64,000 nt of DNA from Fontibacter flavus (GCF_042432905.1 NZ_JBHLWI010000013.1:1-64000); one strand, 5' to 3'; numbered from the stretch's first letter, positions 16,807 to 26,322 are shown. Made by a program: numbers and translations. The notes: generated by a model from the letters alone, not told the origin.

Positions 16807-18153
16807 TCAAACCTCAATTTTTTGAATGACGAAATATGGCTCTTCCCCTCCCATAATTTGGGGTGGAACTACCCCAAAAATTAAAAACTTATTATCATAC
16901 CAATGTTGATATTTGGGGTCAGCAAGCTGATGAATTTTAGAATTTTTGCTTACCATGTTTTGAACCTGATTGATGGATGACAACTTACCGTTTTCTATGA
17001 GGAATACTTTTTCGCCGGGGAGATTACGCTTGTTGTCATTCCCTCTAAATAGAAAAAACACTTTTGCCTCTTGATTAGCCATTTGATAGGAGCCACTATA
17101 GATGGTTTGATTGTAAAACAACTTGATTGATTTATCGAAAACTTTCTTACCTTCTGCATCAATGCTTAAAAAATGAACAAATTTTCTGTTAGTTTTAATT
17201 GGTTGAGATGCCAAGGTGATATACTTGCCATCAGTGGTGGCCTCAATTAAACGCATCTCTCTATTAAAATTTTTTCCCCCAATTACTTTTCTATTTTTTT
17301 TATAATCATAGAAGCCATCAAAATCCTTGAAAGCATAGGCAGAAAAATTCTGGTCCAAAAATTCATTTATTTCTATTTGAAAATAACCTGAAAACCACTC
17401 TCCTGGTTTGAAGCTATATGTTCCGACAATTTTATACTCTTCATAGGGGCCATACAAAAGCTGAGCTTTTCTAATATACTTTTTTTTATCAGCCGGTAGT
17501 TTTACAGGAAGACGCAATGTCCTGTTAGCATCTTTGTCGTAGGATAGAATCTGCAATTGTTGAAAACGGCTTTTACCAGAACTGTATACAAGTACATCCA
17601 ATTGATTATTCAACACCTGCATATCCCATATTCTAGTGTCTTTATCAAAAAAATCGGTAATCGAATGCAGGGTATTGTTCTGATAATTGAAAATCTCTAA
17701 AAAGTCCCCCTCCTTAATAGAGCCCATCATGACAATACCGTCTTCTATTGGCCTTATAGCCAAAGGGAAAACCATATTGGAACTAATAGGATAACTGGAA
17801 ATGCCTCCTGTATTGAAATCAATCTTTAATAACAGCTTTTCATACCCTGTTTCTATCCCCCAAGAAATCATTATGTATGCATACCGGTCATCTGCTTCAT
17901 ACGTGACGTTATGCACATTTGGAGATAGTTTTTCTTCCTTAAAAGCTATAGTCTGCAGATTTTCATCTTGAACATAAAACTCAACTGTACCTGCCTTTCT
18001 ATTGATTTTATAAACCAAGACCCGTTCCTCTGTTGTGAGGATGCCATATTCAGTAATACCCATTTCTCTTTCCCACAAGGTCAATTGTGCCAAAAGCTGA
18101 TCCAATGAGGCAAAAAAACAATAGAAAATAAGCAATAGTAATTTTATTTTCAT
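16807..18153 (-). CDS. Exported protein of unknown function
   Basis: The N-terminus MKIKLLLLIFYCFFASLDQL is a signal peptide, probably cleaved after LLAQ. The remaining 425 residues are rich in short beta strands with charged turns (for example YAYIMISWGIETGYEKLLLKI cut into smaller units), and suggest a beta-propeller or related all-beta fold. No catalytic residues, TonB box or type IX sorting tail are visible. I do not recognise the family with certainty. It is first of a likely two-gene unit with the DsrE-like gene. The next upstream feature is the tRNA-Leu on the same strand. Confidence 0.68.
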   Translation of the reverse strand: MKIKLLLLIFYCFFASLDQLLAQLTLWEREMGITEYGILTTEERVLVYKINRKAGTVEFYVQDENLQTIAFKEEKLSPNVHNVTYEADDRYAYIMISWGIETGYEKLLLKIDFNTGGISSYPISSNMVFPLAIRPIEDGIVMMGSIKEGDFLEIFNYQNNTLHSITDFFDKDTRIWDMQVLNNQLDVLVYSSGKSRFQQLQILSYDKDANRTLRLPVKLPADKKKYIRKAQLLYGPYEEYKIVGTYSFKPGEWFSGYFQIEINEFLDQNFSAYAFKDFDGFYDYKKNRKVIGGKNFNREMRLIEATTDGKYITLASQPIKTNRKFVHFLSIDAEGKKVFDKSIKLFYNQTIYSGSYQMANQEAKVFFLFRGNDNKRNLPGEKVFLIENGKLSSINQVQNMVSKNSKIHQLADPKYQHWYDNKFLIFGVVPPQIMGGEEPYFVIQKIEV

Positions 18154-18346
18154 GGTATAATAACAACTGATTTGGAAAGCTGCATGCCTACGACCTGATC
18201 AAATGTTAGTATAAAACAAAAAGGCCAAAAAACATACAAATACAGGAAATCCATATATCAAACGATTAAACCCTTCAGAAAATGGGACTTAATCATATTA
18301 TAAAATACGCTCTGAAAATGATTTTGTTAATAAATTGACAACAGAG

Positions 18347-18375
18347 AAAAAAAAAGCCCCGGAAATTCCGGAGCT
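18347..18375 (-). terminator. Terminator after tRNA-Leu
   Basis: On the minus strand a stem of seven pairs (GCTCCGG with CCGGGGC, one G-T) around an AATTT loop is followed by nine Ts. It starts five bases after the tRNA 3' end and should stop the tRNA transcript. Confidence 0.88.
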
Positions 18376-18378
18376 TTG

Positions 18379-18461
18379 TGCGCACGAGAAGATTCGAACT
18401 TCCACACCCGTAAGGCACCACCCCCTCAAGATGGCGTGTCTACCAGTTTCACCACGTGCGC
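18379..18461 (-). tRNA. tRNA-Leu (anticodon GAG)
   Basis: The 83-base gene folds into a full cloverleaf. The acceptor stem is GCGCACG with CGTGCGC, the D-loop contains GGTAGAC, and the anticodon stem CCATC pairs with GGTGG around the loop TTGAGGG. A leucine-type long variable arm with TTACGG is present, and the T-loop is TTCGAAT. Discriminator A is present and CCA is not encoded. It reads CUC/CUU leucine codons. A strong terminator follows. Confidence 0.95.
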
Positions 18462-18533
18462 GGTTAAAGGTCTGCAAAAGTAGAAAGCTTTGCTGTTCGT
18501 TGCAAGTCAAAACTTCAACTTTCGTATAAATTT

Positions 18534-19418
18534 TTATTGGAACACTTTTCTTTCTGCTGCAAGCAAGGTGTTATAAAGCAATGAAGCAATAGTCATTGGA
18601 CCAACACCACCAGGAACAGGAGTGATTGCAGAGGCTTTTGCAGCCACTTCATCAAATTTCACATCTCCAATTAATCTAAAACCAGACTTCTTAGTCGAGT
18701 CATCTATTCTATGGATTCCCACATCTATTACCACAGCATCTTCTTTAACCATGTCTGCAGTAACAAATTCAGGTTTGCCAATGGCCACTATCAAAATATC
18801 TGCAGTCTTGGTGATTTCCTGTAGGTTTTTGGTCCTGCTATGTGTTAAAGTAACTGTACAGTTACCAGGATAGTCGTTCCTGGCCATCAAGATACTCATC
18901 GGTGAACCTACAATATGACTCCTGCCTATGACCACACAATGCTTACCTGAAGTTTCAATTTTGTACCGTTTCAACAATTCAACAATACCATATGGAGTAG
19001 CTGCCACATAAGCCGGCCAACCTAAGGTCATACGGCCAACATTAGCTGGTGTAAAGCCATCCACATCCTTTTCAGGCTTAATCTTGTTCGTTACTTTTTC
19101 AACAGAAATATGTTTGGGTAATGGCAATTGCACGATCAATCCATCAATGGCAGTGTTCTGATTAATGTCTTCCACTACTTTCAACAACTCCTCTTCAGAA
19201 ACATTCTCCTCCAATCTCACCAAGGTGGACTCAAAGCCTACCAGCTGACAGGCTTTCACCTTTGCACCTACATAGGTTTGACTTGCTCCGTCATTTCCTA
19301 CCAAAACAGCAGCCAAATGAGGGATTTTACCACCTTCAGTTTTAATTTCCGCTACCCTTGCAGCTATTTCTGACTTGATTTGATCCGAGGTCTTTTTTCC
19401 GTCTATGAGTGTTGACAT
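18534..19418 (-). CDS. folD: Bifunctional methylene-THF dehydrogenase / methenyl-THF cyclohydrolase FolD
   Basis: FolD interconverts 5,10-methylene- and 10-formyl-tetrahydrofolate in the cytosol. This supplies one-carbon units for purine and formyl-Met synthesis. Key features are the YVGAKVKACQLVG segment with the catalytic lysine near residue 55, VQLPLPKHI, the NADP-binding VIGRSHIVGSPMS and the closing PVPGGVGPMTIASL. The length of 294 residues is standard. The start is ATG. It lies between the tRNA-Leu and lepA, all on the minus strand. The 186-base spacer upstream carries an unusual heptad repeat, so co-transcription with lepA is uncertain. Confidence 0.96.
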   Translation of the reverse strand: MSTLIDGKKTSDQIKSEIAARVAEIKTEGGKIPHLAAVLVGNDGASQTYVGAKVKACQLVGFESTLVRLEENVSEEELLKVVEDINQNTAIDGLIVQLPLPKHISVEKVTNKIKPEKDVDGFTPANVGRMTLGWPAYVAATPYGIVELLKRYKIETSGKHCVVIGRSHIVGSPMSILMARNDYPGNCTVTLTHSRTKNLQEITKTADILIVAIGKPEFVTADMVKEDAVVIDVGIHRIDDSTKKSGFRLIGDVKFDEVAAKASAITPVPGGVGPMTIASLLYNTLLAAERKVFQ

Positions 19419-19442
19419 GATTGGAGTATCGTTATTAGGATA

Positions 19443-19579
19443 TTGGTTAATTGGTGATTGGTTAACTGTTAAATGTTAATTTTTTAAAGGCTATTAGATT
19501 ATAAAACTTTCTTATAACTTCCCGAAATTATAGTTTTCAAGTCCCTAGTCTTGCGTCTTTTGTCTTGAGTCTAATGTCT
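19443..19579. repeat. Heptad-periodic intergenic repeat between folD and lepA
   Basis: The tetramer GTCT recurs five times at exactly seven-base steps (19548, 19555, 19562, 19569, 19576), separated by variable triplets. At the other end, TTGG occurs at 19443, 19451 and 19458 and GTTA at 19461, 19468 and 19475, again with steps of seven or eight. The stretch is low in complexity, does not encode a protein, and lies between two minus-strand genes. Its role is unknown. Confidence 0.55.
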
Positions 19580-19604
19580 ATACTCTAGATTCTCGCATCT
19601 CTTC

Positions 19605-21398
19605 TTAATCTAACTTCAATACCGCCATAAATGCCTCCTGGGGCACTTCGACATTTCCTACTTGTCTCATTCGCTTCTTACCCTTCTTCTGTTTTTCAAG
19701 TAATTTGCGTTTACGGGAAATATCACCACCATAACACTTAGCCAACACGTTTTTACGCATAGCCTTTACAGTCTCTCTAGCGATAATTTTGGTGCCGATT
19801 GCTGCCTGTATGGCTATTTCAAACATCTGCCTAGGCACAAGTTCTTTCAGCTTCTCGCACAATCTCTTGCCCCATTCATAAGCTTTGTCCCTATGCACAA
19901 TGGCAGAAAGTGCATCCACTACTTCCCCGTTCAACATCACATCCAGTCTCACCATATGAGACTGCTTGAAACCGATCAATTCATAATCCAAAGAAGCATA
20001 TCCTCTAGAAATGGTCTTCAACTTATCAAAAAAGTCAAACACAATCTCTGCCAACGGCATGTCAAAAGAAAGCTCAACTCTATCAGAAGTTAGGTAAACT
20101 TGGTTTTTGATCTGCCCCCTTTTTTCCATACAAAGCTGTATCACTGGCCCTACATATTCTGCAGCAGTGATGATCGTCGCTTTTACAAATGGTTCTTCTA
20201 TATGTTTGAATCTGGTTGGATCCGGCATATCAGATGGCGCATTGATCAATTTGATCTCATCATTGGTCATCAGAGCCCTGAACTGTACAGAAGGCACAGT
20301 GGTGATCACTGTCATATCAAACTCACGTTCCAATCTCTCCTGAATGATCTCCATATGGAGCATACCCAAGAAACCGCAACGGAATCCAAAACCAAGCGCA
20401 GCAGACGTTTCAGGTTCCCAGACCAAAGACGCATCATTCAACTGCAATTTCTCCATGGATGCCCTCAACTCTTCAAACTCCGTGGTATCTACAGGATAAA
20501 TACCCGCAAAAACCATAGGTTTAACATTTTCGAAACCTTTGATGGCAACATCACATGGACGTTTGATATGGGTAATGGTATCCCCTACTTTCACTTCTTT
20601 GGCTACTTTGATACCTGAAATCAAGTATCCTACATTACCGGCGGCAAGTGTCTGCTGAGGAATTTGGTTGATGCCCAAAATACCGATTTCATCTGCGTCA
20701 TACTCCCTGCCTGTATTGACAAACTTAATCTTGTCTCCTTTATTGATGGTTCCGTTGAAAACCCTGAAAATTACCTCCACTCCTCTGAATGGATTGTAGA
20801 CAGAGTCAAAAATCATCGCTTGCAGTGGTGCCTCAGGATCTCCTTTTGGAGCTGGGATTTTCTCAACCACTGCATTTAAGATTTCTTCGATACCGATCCC
20901 TTCTTTTCCGGAAGCCAAGACGATGTCCTCTCTATCACATCCTATCAATTCCATCACCTCATCTGCTACCACCTCCGGATCAGCTCCTGGAAGGTCAATT
21001 TTATTCAGAACAGGAATGATTTCAAGATCATGTCCTATCGCAAGATACAAATTGGATATGGTTTGGGCTTCGATTCCCTGAGAAGCATCTACAATCAGCA
21101 ATGCCCCTTCACATGCTGCAATGGAACGGGATACCTCATAAGAAAAATCCACGTGTCCCGGGGTATCAATTAGATTGAGGATATATTCCTCACCTTTGTA
21201 ATTATATTTCATCTGGATGGCGTGGGATTTGATGGTAATCCCTCTTTCACGCTCCAAATCCATATTGTCCAACAACTGGTCCTGCATATCGCGATCGCTT
21301 ACCGTATTGGTAAACTGCAGCAAGCGGTCTGCCAATGTACTCTTCCCATGATCGATATGGGCGATGATACAGAAATTTCTAATTCTTTGCATATTCAT
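19605..21398 (-). CDS. lepA: Elongation factor 4 (back-translocase GTPase LepA)
   Basis: LepA is a ribosome-binding GTPase that affects initiation and rescues mistranslocated ribosomes under stress. The GTP-binding motifs are AHIDHGKSTL near residues 13-22, DTPGHVDF, and NKIDLPGA. The EF-G-like domains II, III and V follow, with the family's own C-terminal domain ending in RKRKLLEKQKKGKKRMRQVG. The length of 597 residues is usual. The ATG at 21398 is used; a second in-frame ATG two codons later is equally possible. No signal or membrane segment is present. The nearest upstream gene is divergent. Confidence 0.97.
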   Translation of the reverse strand: MNMQRIRNFCIIAHIDHGKSTLADRLLQFTNTVSDRDMQDQLLDNMDLERERGITIKSHAIQMKYNYKGEEYILNLIDTPGHVDFSYEVSRSIAACEGALLIVDASQGIEAQTISNLYLAIGHDLEIIPVLNKIDLPGADPEVVADEVMELIGCDREDIVLASGKEGIGIEEILNAVVEKIPAPKGDPEAPLQAMIFDSVYNPFRGVEVIFRVFNGTINKGDKIKFVNTGREYDADEIGILGINQIPQQTLAAGNVGYLISGIKVAKEVKVGDTITHIKRPCDVAIKGFENVKPMVFAGIYPVDTTEFEELRASMEKLQLNDASLVWEPETSAALGFGFRCGFLGMLHMEIIQERLEREFDMTVITTVPSVQFRALMTNDEIKLINAPSDMPDPTRFKHIEEPFVKATIITAAEYVGPVIQLCMEKRGQIKNQVYLTSDRVELSFDMPLAEIVFDFFDKLKTISRGYASLDYELIGFKQSHMVRLDVMLNGEVVDALSAIVHRDKAYEWGKRLCEKLKELVPRQMFEIAIQAAIGTKIIARETVKAMRKNVLAKCYGGDISRKRKLLEKQKKGKKRMRQVGNVEVPQEAFMAVLKLD

Positions 21399-21631
21399 AC
21401 TGGCCGCAAAAATAGATAAAATTGTGGGTATTATTGATATTACATTTAAGTATCCCTTGAATTTTCGAGCTTGTTTTTTCGAAAAACTCTTCCTAGGCTT
21501 TTAAATGATTTGTAGAAACATAATGTTTTGGCCCATTATACCAGGATTGGGAACAAAATGCTTATTCTTACTTGGTATTTTTACTGTTTTTGAGGCTTTC
21601 TTGTTTTCTTTGTCACCAGAAATGATGCAAC

Positions 21632-22177
21632 ATGAAAGCCATAGCAGACAAGAAAAAGGAACAAAATATTGGAGAATACATCATCTACATGTACCAAATG
21701 GAGGACCTGTTAAGGGCCTTTCAGTTCAACCTGGATGAAGTCAATCAATACGTCATTTCCCATTACCCCATTTCAGAAGAGGAAAAGACAGAAACATTAG
21801 AATGGTTTCAAAACATCGCTGATACCCTCAAAAAAGAAGGAAAAGAAGAAAAAGGAAGGCTTGACAGCACCCAAGCATACGTAGCGGAGTTGGCCAAAAT
21901 CCATTGGGAATTGCTTAAAACGGATAAATCCTATTTTGAACATTACCAAAAAGCCAAGCCTCATATTCTACAACTTGTAATCGATGCTGGGAAAGACGCT
22001 CCCTCAAATGAAATCCAGATCTGTCTGAATGCCATTTATGGTTTGTTGTTGGCCAAGCTGAGAGGTAGGGAAGTGCCTACAGGAATATTAGATGCTACAG
22101 ACAGTTTTGGAAATGTATTAAGCTACCTCAATTTTGTCTATTTTCAGAAAGAAAATGAAAAGTTGCAAAGAAATTAA
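21632..22177 (+). CDS. DUF4924 family protein
   Basis: The N-terminus with KEQNIGEYIIYMYQMEDLLRA matches the DUF4924 family, which is confined to Bacteroidota as far as I know. The 181-residue protein is predicted to be all-helical, cytosolic and without membrane segments. Another conserved-looking stretch is IQICLNAIYGLLLAKLRG near residue 130. No catalytic motif is apparent and the function is unknown. It is convergent with the helicase gene; the two stop codons are separated by one base and there is no terminator hairpin between them. The upstream 233 bases to lepA probably hold divergent promoters. Confidence 0.8.
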   Translation: MKAIADKKKEQNIGEYIIYMYQMEDLLRAFQFNLDEVNQYVISHYPISEEEKTETLEWFQNIADTLKKEGKEEKGRLDSTQAYVAELAKIHWELLKTDKSYFEHYQKAKPHILQLVIDAGKDAPSNEIQICLNAIYGLLLAKLRGREVPTGILDATDSFGNVLSYLNFVYFQKENEKLQRN

Positions 22178-22178
22178 C

Positions 22179-24107
22179 CTACTCTAGAAGCTCATATATG
22201 CTTTTGTAGCAACCATTAGCTTCTACATAATCCAAGAAAGCATTGTAAAAAGGGTGAGCGCTTAAAGTCGCACTATCTCCAATTACTATCAACTTCCTTT
22301 TGGCCCTGGTCAAGGCCACATTCATCCTTCTAGTATCAGAAAGAAAGCCGATTTCACCTTGGGTATTGGACCTGACCAAACTGATTACTATGATATCCCT
22401 TTCCTGACCTTGAAATCCATCAATAGAATCAATGGTCAATAATTCTGAAAAAGCACGCAGATTAGGGAATTCATAGCTATCAAATACGAGTTCATTGAAT
22501 CTACGAACCTGCGCTCTATAAGGTGCAATCAACCCAATGTTCCATTGGCTGTTTTTGATCACTGCCACCCCTACCCTTTTGATCAATGACTCCAGGTATT
22601 TTAAAGCAAACCGGGCTTCCTCCAGATTAAAAGTACTCAGGGACTCTTCTTCTGTTTGCTCAACATATCCACTCCCTGCAGTATCAATAAATTCCAGTAC
22701 AGGTTCTTCGGGGTTTAGGTAATGAAAATTGGTGTTTTCTGCAGCTTTCAGTCCATGATGATAAAAATACTCACTGGAAAAACCCATGATCAGTTCCGGC
22801 ATCCTGTATTGCAAATCCAACATCTTAGAGGCGTACACCTGTCTCTTGATCACTTTCTCAAAAAGCGTTTCACGCAAACCAGCTTTCGCCGCTTCATAGG
22901 ACTTGATTGTGGGCGGCAACTGGCAATGGTCCCCTGCCATTACCACTTTCTGAGCCTTTTGAATTGGAATCCAAGTGGCCGCTTCAAGCCCCTGAGCTGC
23001 CTCATCTATAAATACCACAGGAAATTTCATTCCTTTCATTGCCGAATTTGCCGCACCGACCAGAGTACAGGCGAACACCTGGGTCTGTTGAACAATATCA
23101 TAAGTGATGTATTCTTCCAAATGTTCTGCTTCCACTTTGCAACGCGTAGCATCATCAAGCAACCTACGCCTTTGCATCCGCTCTTCATGGCCAAAATTCC
23201 TTTTGTATTTTTGTCCTAGTTTACGGTACTCTTCAGCAGTTTTTTTAAGCTTTTTGAGATCCTTATAACTATCATGAAGGGAAATTTTCGCATCCAATGT
23301 CTGGGACAATATGTGATCTTCTACCCTGGCAGGGTGACCTATTCTTAGCGTATGGACACCATTTTCATATAACTTCTCTACTAATAAATCAACAGCTGCA
23401 TTGCTGGGTGCACAGACCAAAACCTGCTTGTATTGCTGCAATGACTGTTGGATTGCCTCCAATAGCGTCGTGGTCTTGCCTGTTCCCGGAGGACCATGGA
23501 TAATGGCCACATCCTGTGCATTAGCAACTAATTTCAATGCTTCCTGCTGACTGGTATTGAGTTGATTTTCTATCAGGACTTCTTCCTCTTCAAAAACTGC
23601 TGACTTATCTCCCAATAGAATCTCCTTCAATTCAGCCAACCTCCCTTTTTCTGCCTTTATGACAGATTTTAGAGCGGACTCCATTTCTCTGTAGCTTGCT
23701 TCATCAAATAAAAGATCTATCCCGATTTTTCCTTTATGAAGCCATTCCGGCAGTTCTTCAACTTGAAGGGTTACCGTCATGATATCTTTTTTGACCTGAT
23801 TGATGACCCCATTGATCCTCAAGTCAGGAGAACTGTGCATTTCCTGATTTGAAAAAATTGAAACTGATTTGCCTGACTGGAAAACATGACTTTGCTTGCT
23901 GTCAAACCTTTCCAAATCCACAATCCATCTTTCCCCATACCCTACGCGCGATTTTTTCAATTGAACAGGATACCAACAGATCCCCTCATTTTTCTTATCT
24001 GAAATTGAGGTATATAGAAATTTTTTTTTGAACTGCTGCAAATCCTCATCCCACTCCTGCTTCAAAAGTTTTAAAGAAATCTTTAATTCTTCGTGTATAT
24101 TTGGCAT
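22179..24107 (-). CDS. Superfamily 1 helicase of the IGHMBP2/Upf1 type
   Basis: This cytosolic AAA/helicase protein should unwind DNA or RNA using ATP. The N-terminal 170 residues form a beta-barrel-like accessory region. The helicase core has motif I GPPGTGKTTT near residue 205, motif II VFIDEAAQ near 370, motif III GDHCQLPPT, motif V (DSIDGFQGQERDIIVISL) and motif VI (RRMNVALTRAKRKL). These motifs place it in the SF1B Upf1-like group, whose bacterial members are poorly studied. The length of 642 residues is normal for the group. It is a single gene on the minus strand. The stop lies one base from the convergent DUF4924 stop. Confidence 0.92.
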   Translation of the reverse strand: MPNIHEELKISLKLLKQEWDEDLQQFKKKFLYTSISDKKNEGICWYPVQLKKSRVGYGERWIVDLERFDSKQSHVFQSGKSVSIFSNQEMHSSPDLRINGVINQVKKDIMTVTLQVEELPEWLHKGKIGIDLLFDEASYREMESALKSVIKAEKGRLAELKEILLGDKSAVFEEEEVLIENQLNTSQQEALKLVANAQDVAIIHGPPGTGKTTTLLEAIQQSLQQYKQVLVCAPSNAAVDLLVEKLYENGVHTLRIGHPARVEDHILSQTLDAKISLHDSYKDLKKLKKTAEEYRKLGQKYKRNFGHEERMQRRRLLDDATRCKVEAEHLEEYITYDIVQQTQVFACTLVGAANSAMKGMKFPVVFIDEAAQGLEAATWIPIQKAQKVVMAGDHCQLPPTIKSYEAAKAGLRETLFEKVIKRQVYASKMLDLQYRMPELIMGFSSEYFYHHGLKAAENTNFHYLNPEEPVLEFIDTAGSGYVEQTEEESLSTFNLEEARFALKYLESLIKRVGVAVIKNSQWNIGLIAPYRAQVRRFNELVFDSYEFPNLRAFSELLTIDSIDGFQGQERDIIVISLVRSNTQGEIGFLSDTRRMNVALTRAKRKLIVIGDSATLSAHPFYNAFLDYVEANGCYKSIYELLE

Positions 24108-24174
24108 CTTTAATTAAATTTAACGCAAATCTAACAGTTAAACTTCACCCAACTATTACTGTTTTTGATAACCT

Positions 24175-24768
24175 GTGAATTATCTAGCACACGCATATTT
24201 ATCCTTTGAAGAACCCAAAATCCTGGTCGGTAATTTTATTGGTGACTTTGTAAGGGGTTCAATCGAAAAATCTTACGAAAAAGAAATTGTTTCCGGCATC
24301 AAACTCCATTGGGCTATCGATAAATTTACCGATAACCATCCCGTTGTAAAAGAAGCCCAGGAAATCCTAAAGCCTGAATATGGAAGATACTCCACCGTAA
24401 TCACGGACATGTACTTCGATTACTTTTTGGCAAAATATTGGAAAAACTACCACCACCAACCTTTGGAGGATTACGTTCAAAACGTCTATGAAACCATCGA
24501 TAGCTTTAGGGATATCGTCCCACAAAAGTTCCTGACGACCTTTGCCTATATGAGGTATTACAATTGGTTAGGTGGCTATGGAGAACTGGACGGTATACGC
24601 CGAGCAATGACCGGTATGGCAAAAAAAACCAGGTTTAAATCCAACCTCGACACTGCACACATCTTTCTTGATGAACATCACGAATTCTTGAGGTTGCACT
24701 TTGGTGATTTCTTTGAAGACCTCGTTAGCCATTCAAGAAGTAAACTACAAGAATTAAAGTCAACATGA
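24175..24768 (+). CDS. acpH: Acyl carrier protein phosphodiesterase (AcpH-like)
   Basis: AcpH removes the phosphopantetheine arm from acyl carrier protein. The N-terminus MNYLAHAYLSFEEPKILVGN and FIGDFVRG are family hallmarks with the metal-binding histidine and aspartate, and HWAIDKFTDNHPVV adds further ligands. The start is GTG at 24175; no suitable ATG precedes the motif. The length of 197 residues is typical. The stop overlaps the next gene by four bases. The true substrate in Bacteroidota has not been tested to my knowledge, so AcpH activity is an inference from family membership. Confidence 0.87.
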   Translation: MNYLAHAYLSFEEPKILVGNFIGDFVRGSIEKSYEKEIVSGIKLHWAIDKFTDNHPVVKEAQEILKPEYGRYSTVITDMYFDYFLAKYWKNYHHQPLEDYVQNVYETIDSFRDIVPQKFLTTFAYMRYYNWLGGYGELDGIRRAMTGMAKKTRFKSNLDTAHIFLDEHHEFLRLHFGDFFEDLVSHSRSKLQELKST

Positions 24769-25250
24769 TCCAGTGTAAACCAAAAACCAAAACCTACATT
24801 GCTTTGGGTTTGGTATTAGTAGTTCTAATTTCCGGACTGATTTACATACTCAACCACTTTGCCACGCAGCGCACCTTTGGACTGTGGTTTTATTTACTTT
24901 CTGCCACGCTCATCACCTTGGTTACCCTTCTGCTTTTAGTTAAAATGATGGCAGCCTACAAATTTATTTCAGCCGGAAAAGAACAGATCATTACGAGATT
25001 ACCTTTAAAAGGAATGACCAAGCACTATAATCTACCCCAGGTTTTGGTATGGGAGGAGGAAAAAATGATTTCCAATAAAAGGGAATTCAAACAATTGACC
25101 ATCGTATTTGATGACAAAAATTCCTTCACGATCAGCAACCATGAACATGACAATTACGATCAGTTTGTCAACTACCTTAATAAAAAAGTAGCCTCCAAAA
25201 AGATTGATGCCGTAAAAAAATCTAAAAGCGCAAAGCAAAAGAACCGGTAA
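24765..25250 (+). CDS. Small membrane protein of unknown function
   Basis: Two hydrophobic helices at about residues 11-30 and 38-60 anchor the protein, and the C-terminal 100 residues appear to face the cytosol. They include a PH-like strand pattern (QIITRLPLKGMTKHYNLPQV, IVFDDKNSFTISNHEHDNYD) and a lysine-rich tail. No family is recognised. The ATG overlaps the upstream AcpH-like stop as ATGA, so translation is coupled. The 3' end overlaps the convergent porin gene by 29 bases, which is long even for this dense window. Confidence 0.65.
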   Translation: MIQCKPKTKTYIALGLVLVVLISGLIYILNHFATQRTFGLWFYLLSATLITLVTLLLLVKMMAAYKFISAGKEQIITRLPLKGMTKHYNLPQVLVWEEEKMISNKREFKQLTIVFDDKNSFTISNHEHDNYDQFVNYLNKKVASKKIDAVKKSKSAKQKNR

Positions 25251-26271
25251 TAGCCGTATTGCCTTTGCTAAACCTGCCGCCGGGCAAGGTAAAGACTGCC
25301 TCAGGACTGAAAAACTGCCTGGCCTCCAATCGGAATACGGCATTTTCCTGAATCTTATAATCGACATTTGCAGATAAACCTGAGATTTTCAAACCCTCAT
25401 CCAGTATGATCCCCTTTGGATCAGAATATTGCTCCAATCTACCTGCCAGATGAAATCTATCTCCTAAAGCTCTTCGCAAAGAGGCTGTGATGCCATACCA
25501 CTGATTGGGATTACCAAAATAGGCCTCCTGTATACCATAATCCCCACCAATCGTCACTCCCCATTTGCCAGGTTCATACTGAATGTAGAAATTGTTGAAA
25601 AAACGGAATAAGCGTACAGGGTCAGGCCCCTCATTACCGAAATAATTAGAATAATTAACCTTAAGACCATCTATTGGACTATAGTTGACGCCCAGCCCAA
25701 ATCCTATCCCCTGCTTCCTTTCTTGTCTTTGGACATTTTGCCAGCCGTTTGTCAACCAAAAAGTCAGATCCATTTTGGCAGAAAGTTCATAAGTAAATCT
25801 TGCTCCTGTAAAAAAGTAGGGGGAATTATCAGCCAGCAAGCTTCTGCTCAAATGCCAGCCATCCATGCCATACCAACTTTCAAAACCAATATGTGAAGGC
25901 ATGATGCCCACATCCAGCCAAAGTCTGGGATGGAGCCTTACCCCAACAGATGCTTCATTTAACAATCTTGCCCATGTAGGCTCATTAGCCAAATTGAATT
26001 GGGCATAGGTACCCCCCATTAAAGCCATATTGGCCCTGATATGCTCTGAAGAATACGCTGCCTTTATCAATGCAAGATTAAAACTAAATTCATTGTGTCT
26101 GGAAAAATTGTATAAAAAAGATGGCCTATTATGATCATCCGGGCGGTTAAAATCATAAGAATAATAGGTTTCCAAATACCCGGAAAAAGTAAAATCGCCA
26201 ATCTCTTTTTGTTGGGAAAAAATCACCCCAATCACCATACTGAAAAACAGAGTTAGAAAAGCCTTTTTCAT
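25222..26271 (-). CDS. Outer membrane beta-barrel porin-like protein
   Basis: A signal peptide (MKKAFLTLFFSMVIGVIFSQ) precedes a 330-residue chain of alternating amphipathic strands rich in aromatic residues. The chain ends in GSFALRF with a terminal phenylalanine, the signature of an outer membrane barrel. Segments such as GYLETYYSYDF and SVGVRLHPRLWLDVGIMPSH match the Bacteroidota 'porin' (BBP2-like) family. The substrate is unknown. It overlaps the convergent membrane protein gene by 29 bases. It is separated from the upstream ppa gene by a bidirectional terminator, so it has its own promoter. Confidence 0.82.
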   Translation of the reverse strand: MKKAFLTLFFSMVIGVIFSQQKEIGDFTFSGYLETYYSYDFNRPDDHNRPSFLYNFSRHNEFSFNLALIKAAYSSEHIRANMALMGGTYAQFNLANEPTWARLLNEASVGVRLHPRLWLDVGIMPSHIGFESWYGMDGWHLSRSLLADNSPYFFTGARFTYELSAKMDLTFWLTNGWQNVQRQERKQGIGFGLGVNYSPIDGLKVNYSNYFGNEGPDPVRLFRFFNNFYIQYEPGKWGVTIGGDYGIQEAYFGNPNQWYGITASLRRALGDRFHLAGRLEQYSDPKGIILDEGLKISGLSANVDYKIQENAVFRLEARQFFSPEAVFTLPGGRFSKGNTAITGSFALRF

Positions 26272-26291
26272 TTGCGATATTATAAACGTAA

Positions 26292-26319
26292 AAAGCCCGA
26301 AAAATTAATTTCGGGCTTT
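26292..26319. terminator. Terminator between ppa and the porin gene
   Basis: AAAGCCCGAAA at 26292-26302 pairs perfectly with TTTCGGGCTTT at 26309-26319 around a six-base loop. A/T runs on both sides make it usable in both directions. Here it ends ppa transcription on the minus strand. Confidence 0.88.
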
Positions 26320-26322
26320 ATT

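Noticed and set aside
20100..20618. 172-codon plus-strand frame opposite lepA
   Set aside because: It mirrors conserved lepA codons and shows no protein-like features of its own.
21505..21738. 77-codon plus-strand frame upstream of the DUF4924 gene
   Set aside because: It overlaps the true gene in another frame, and its hydrophobic stretch has no further support.
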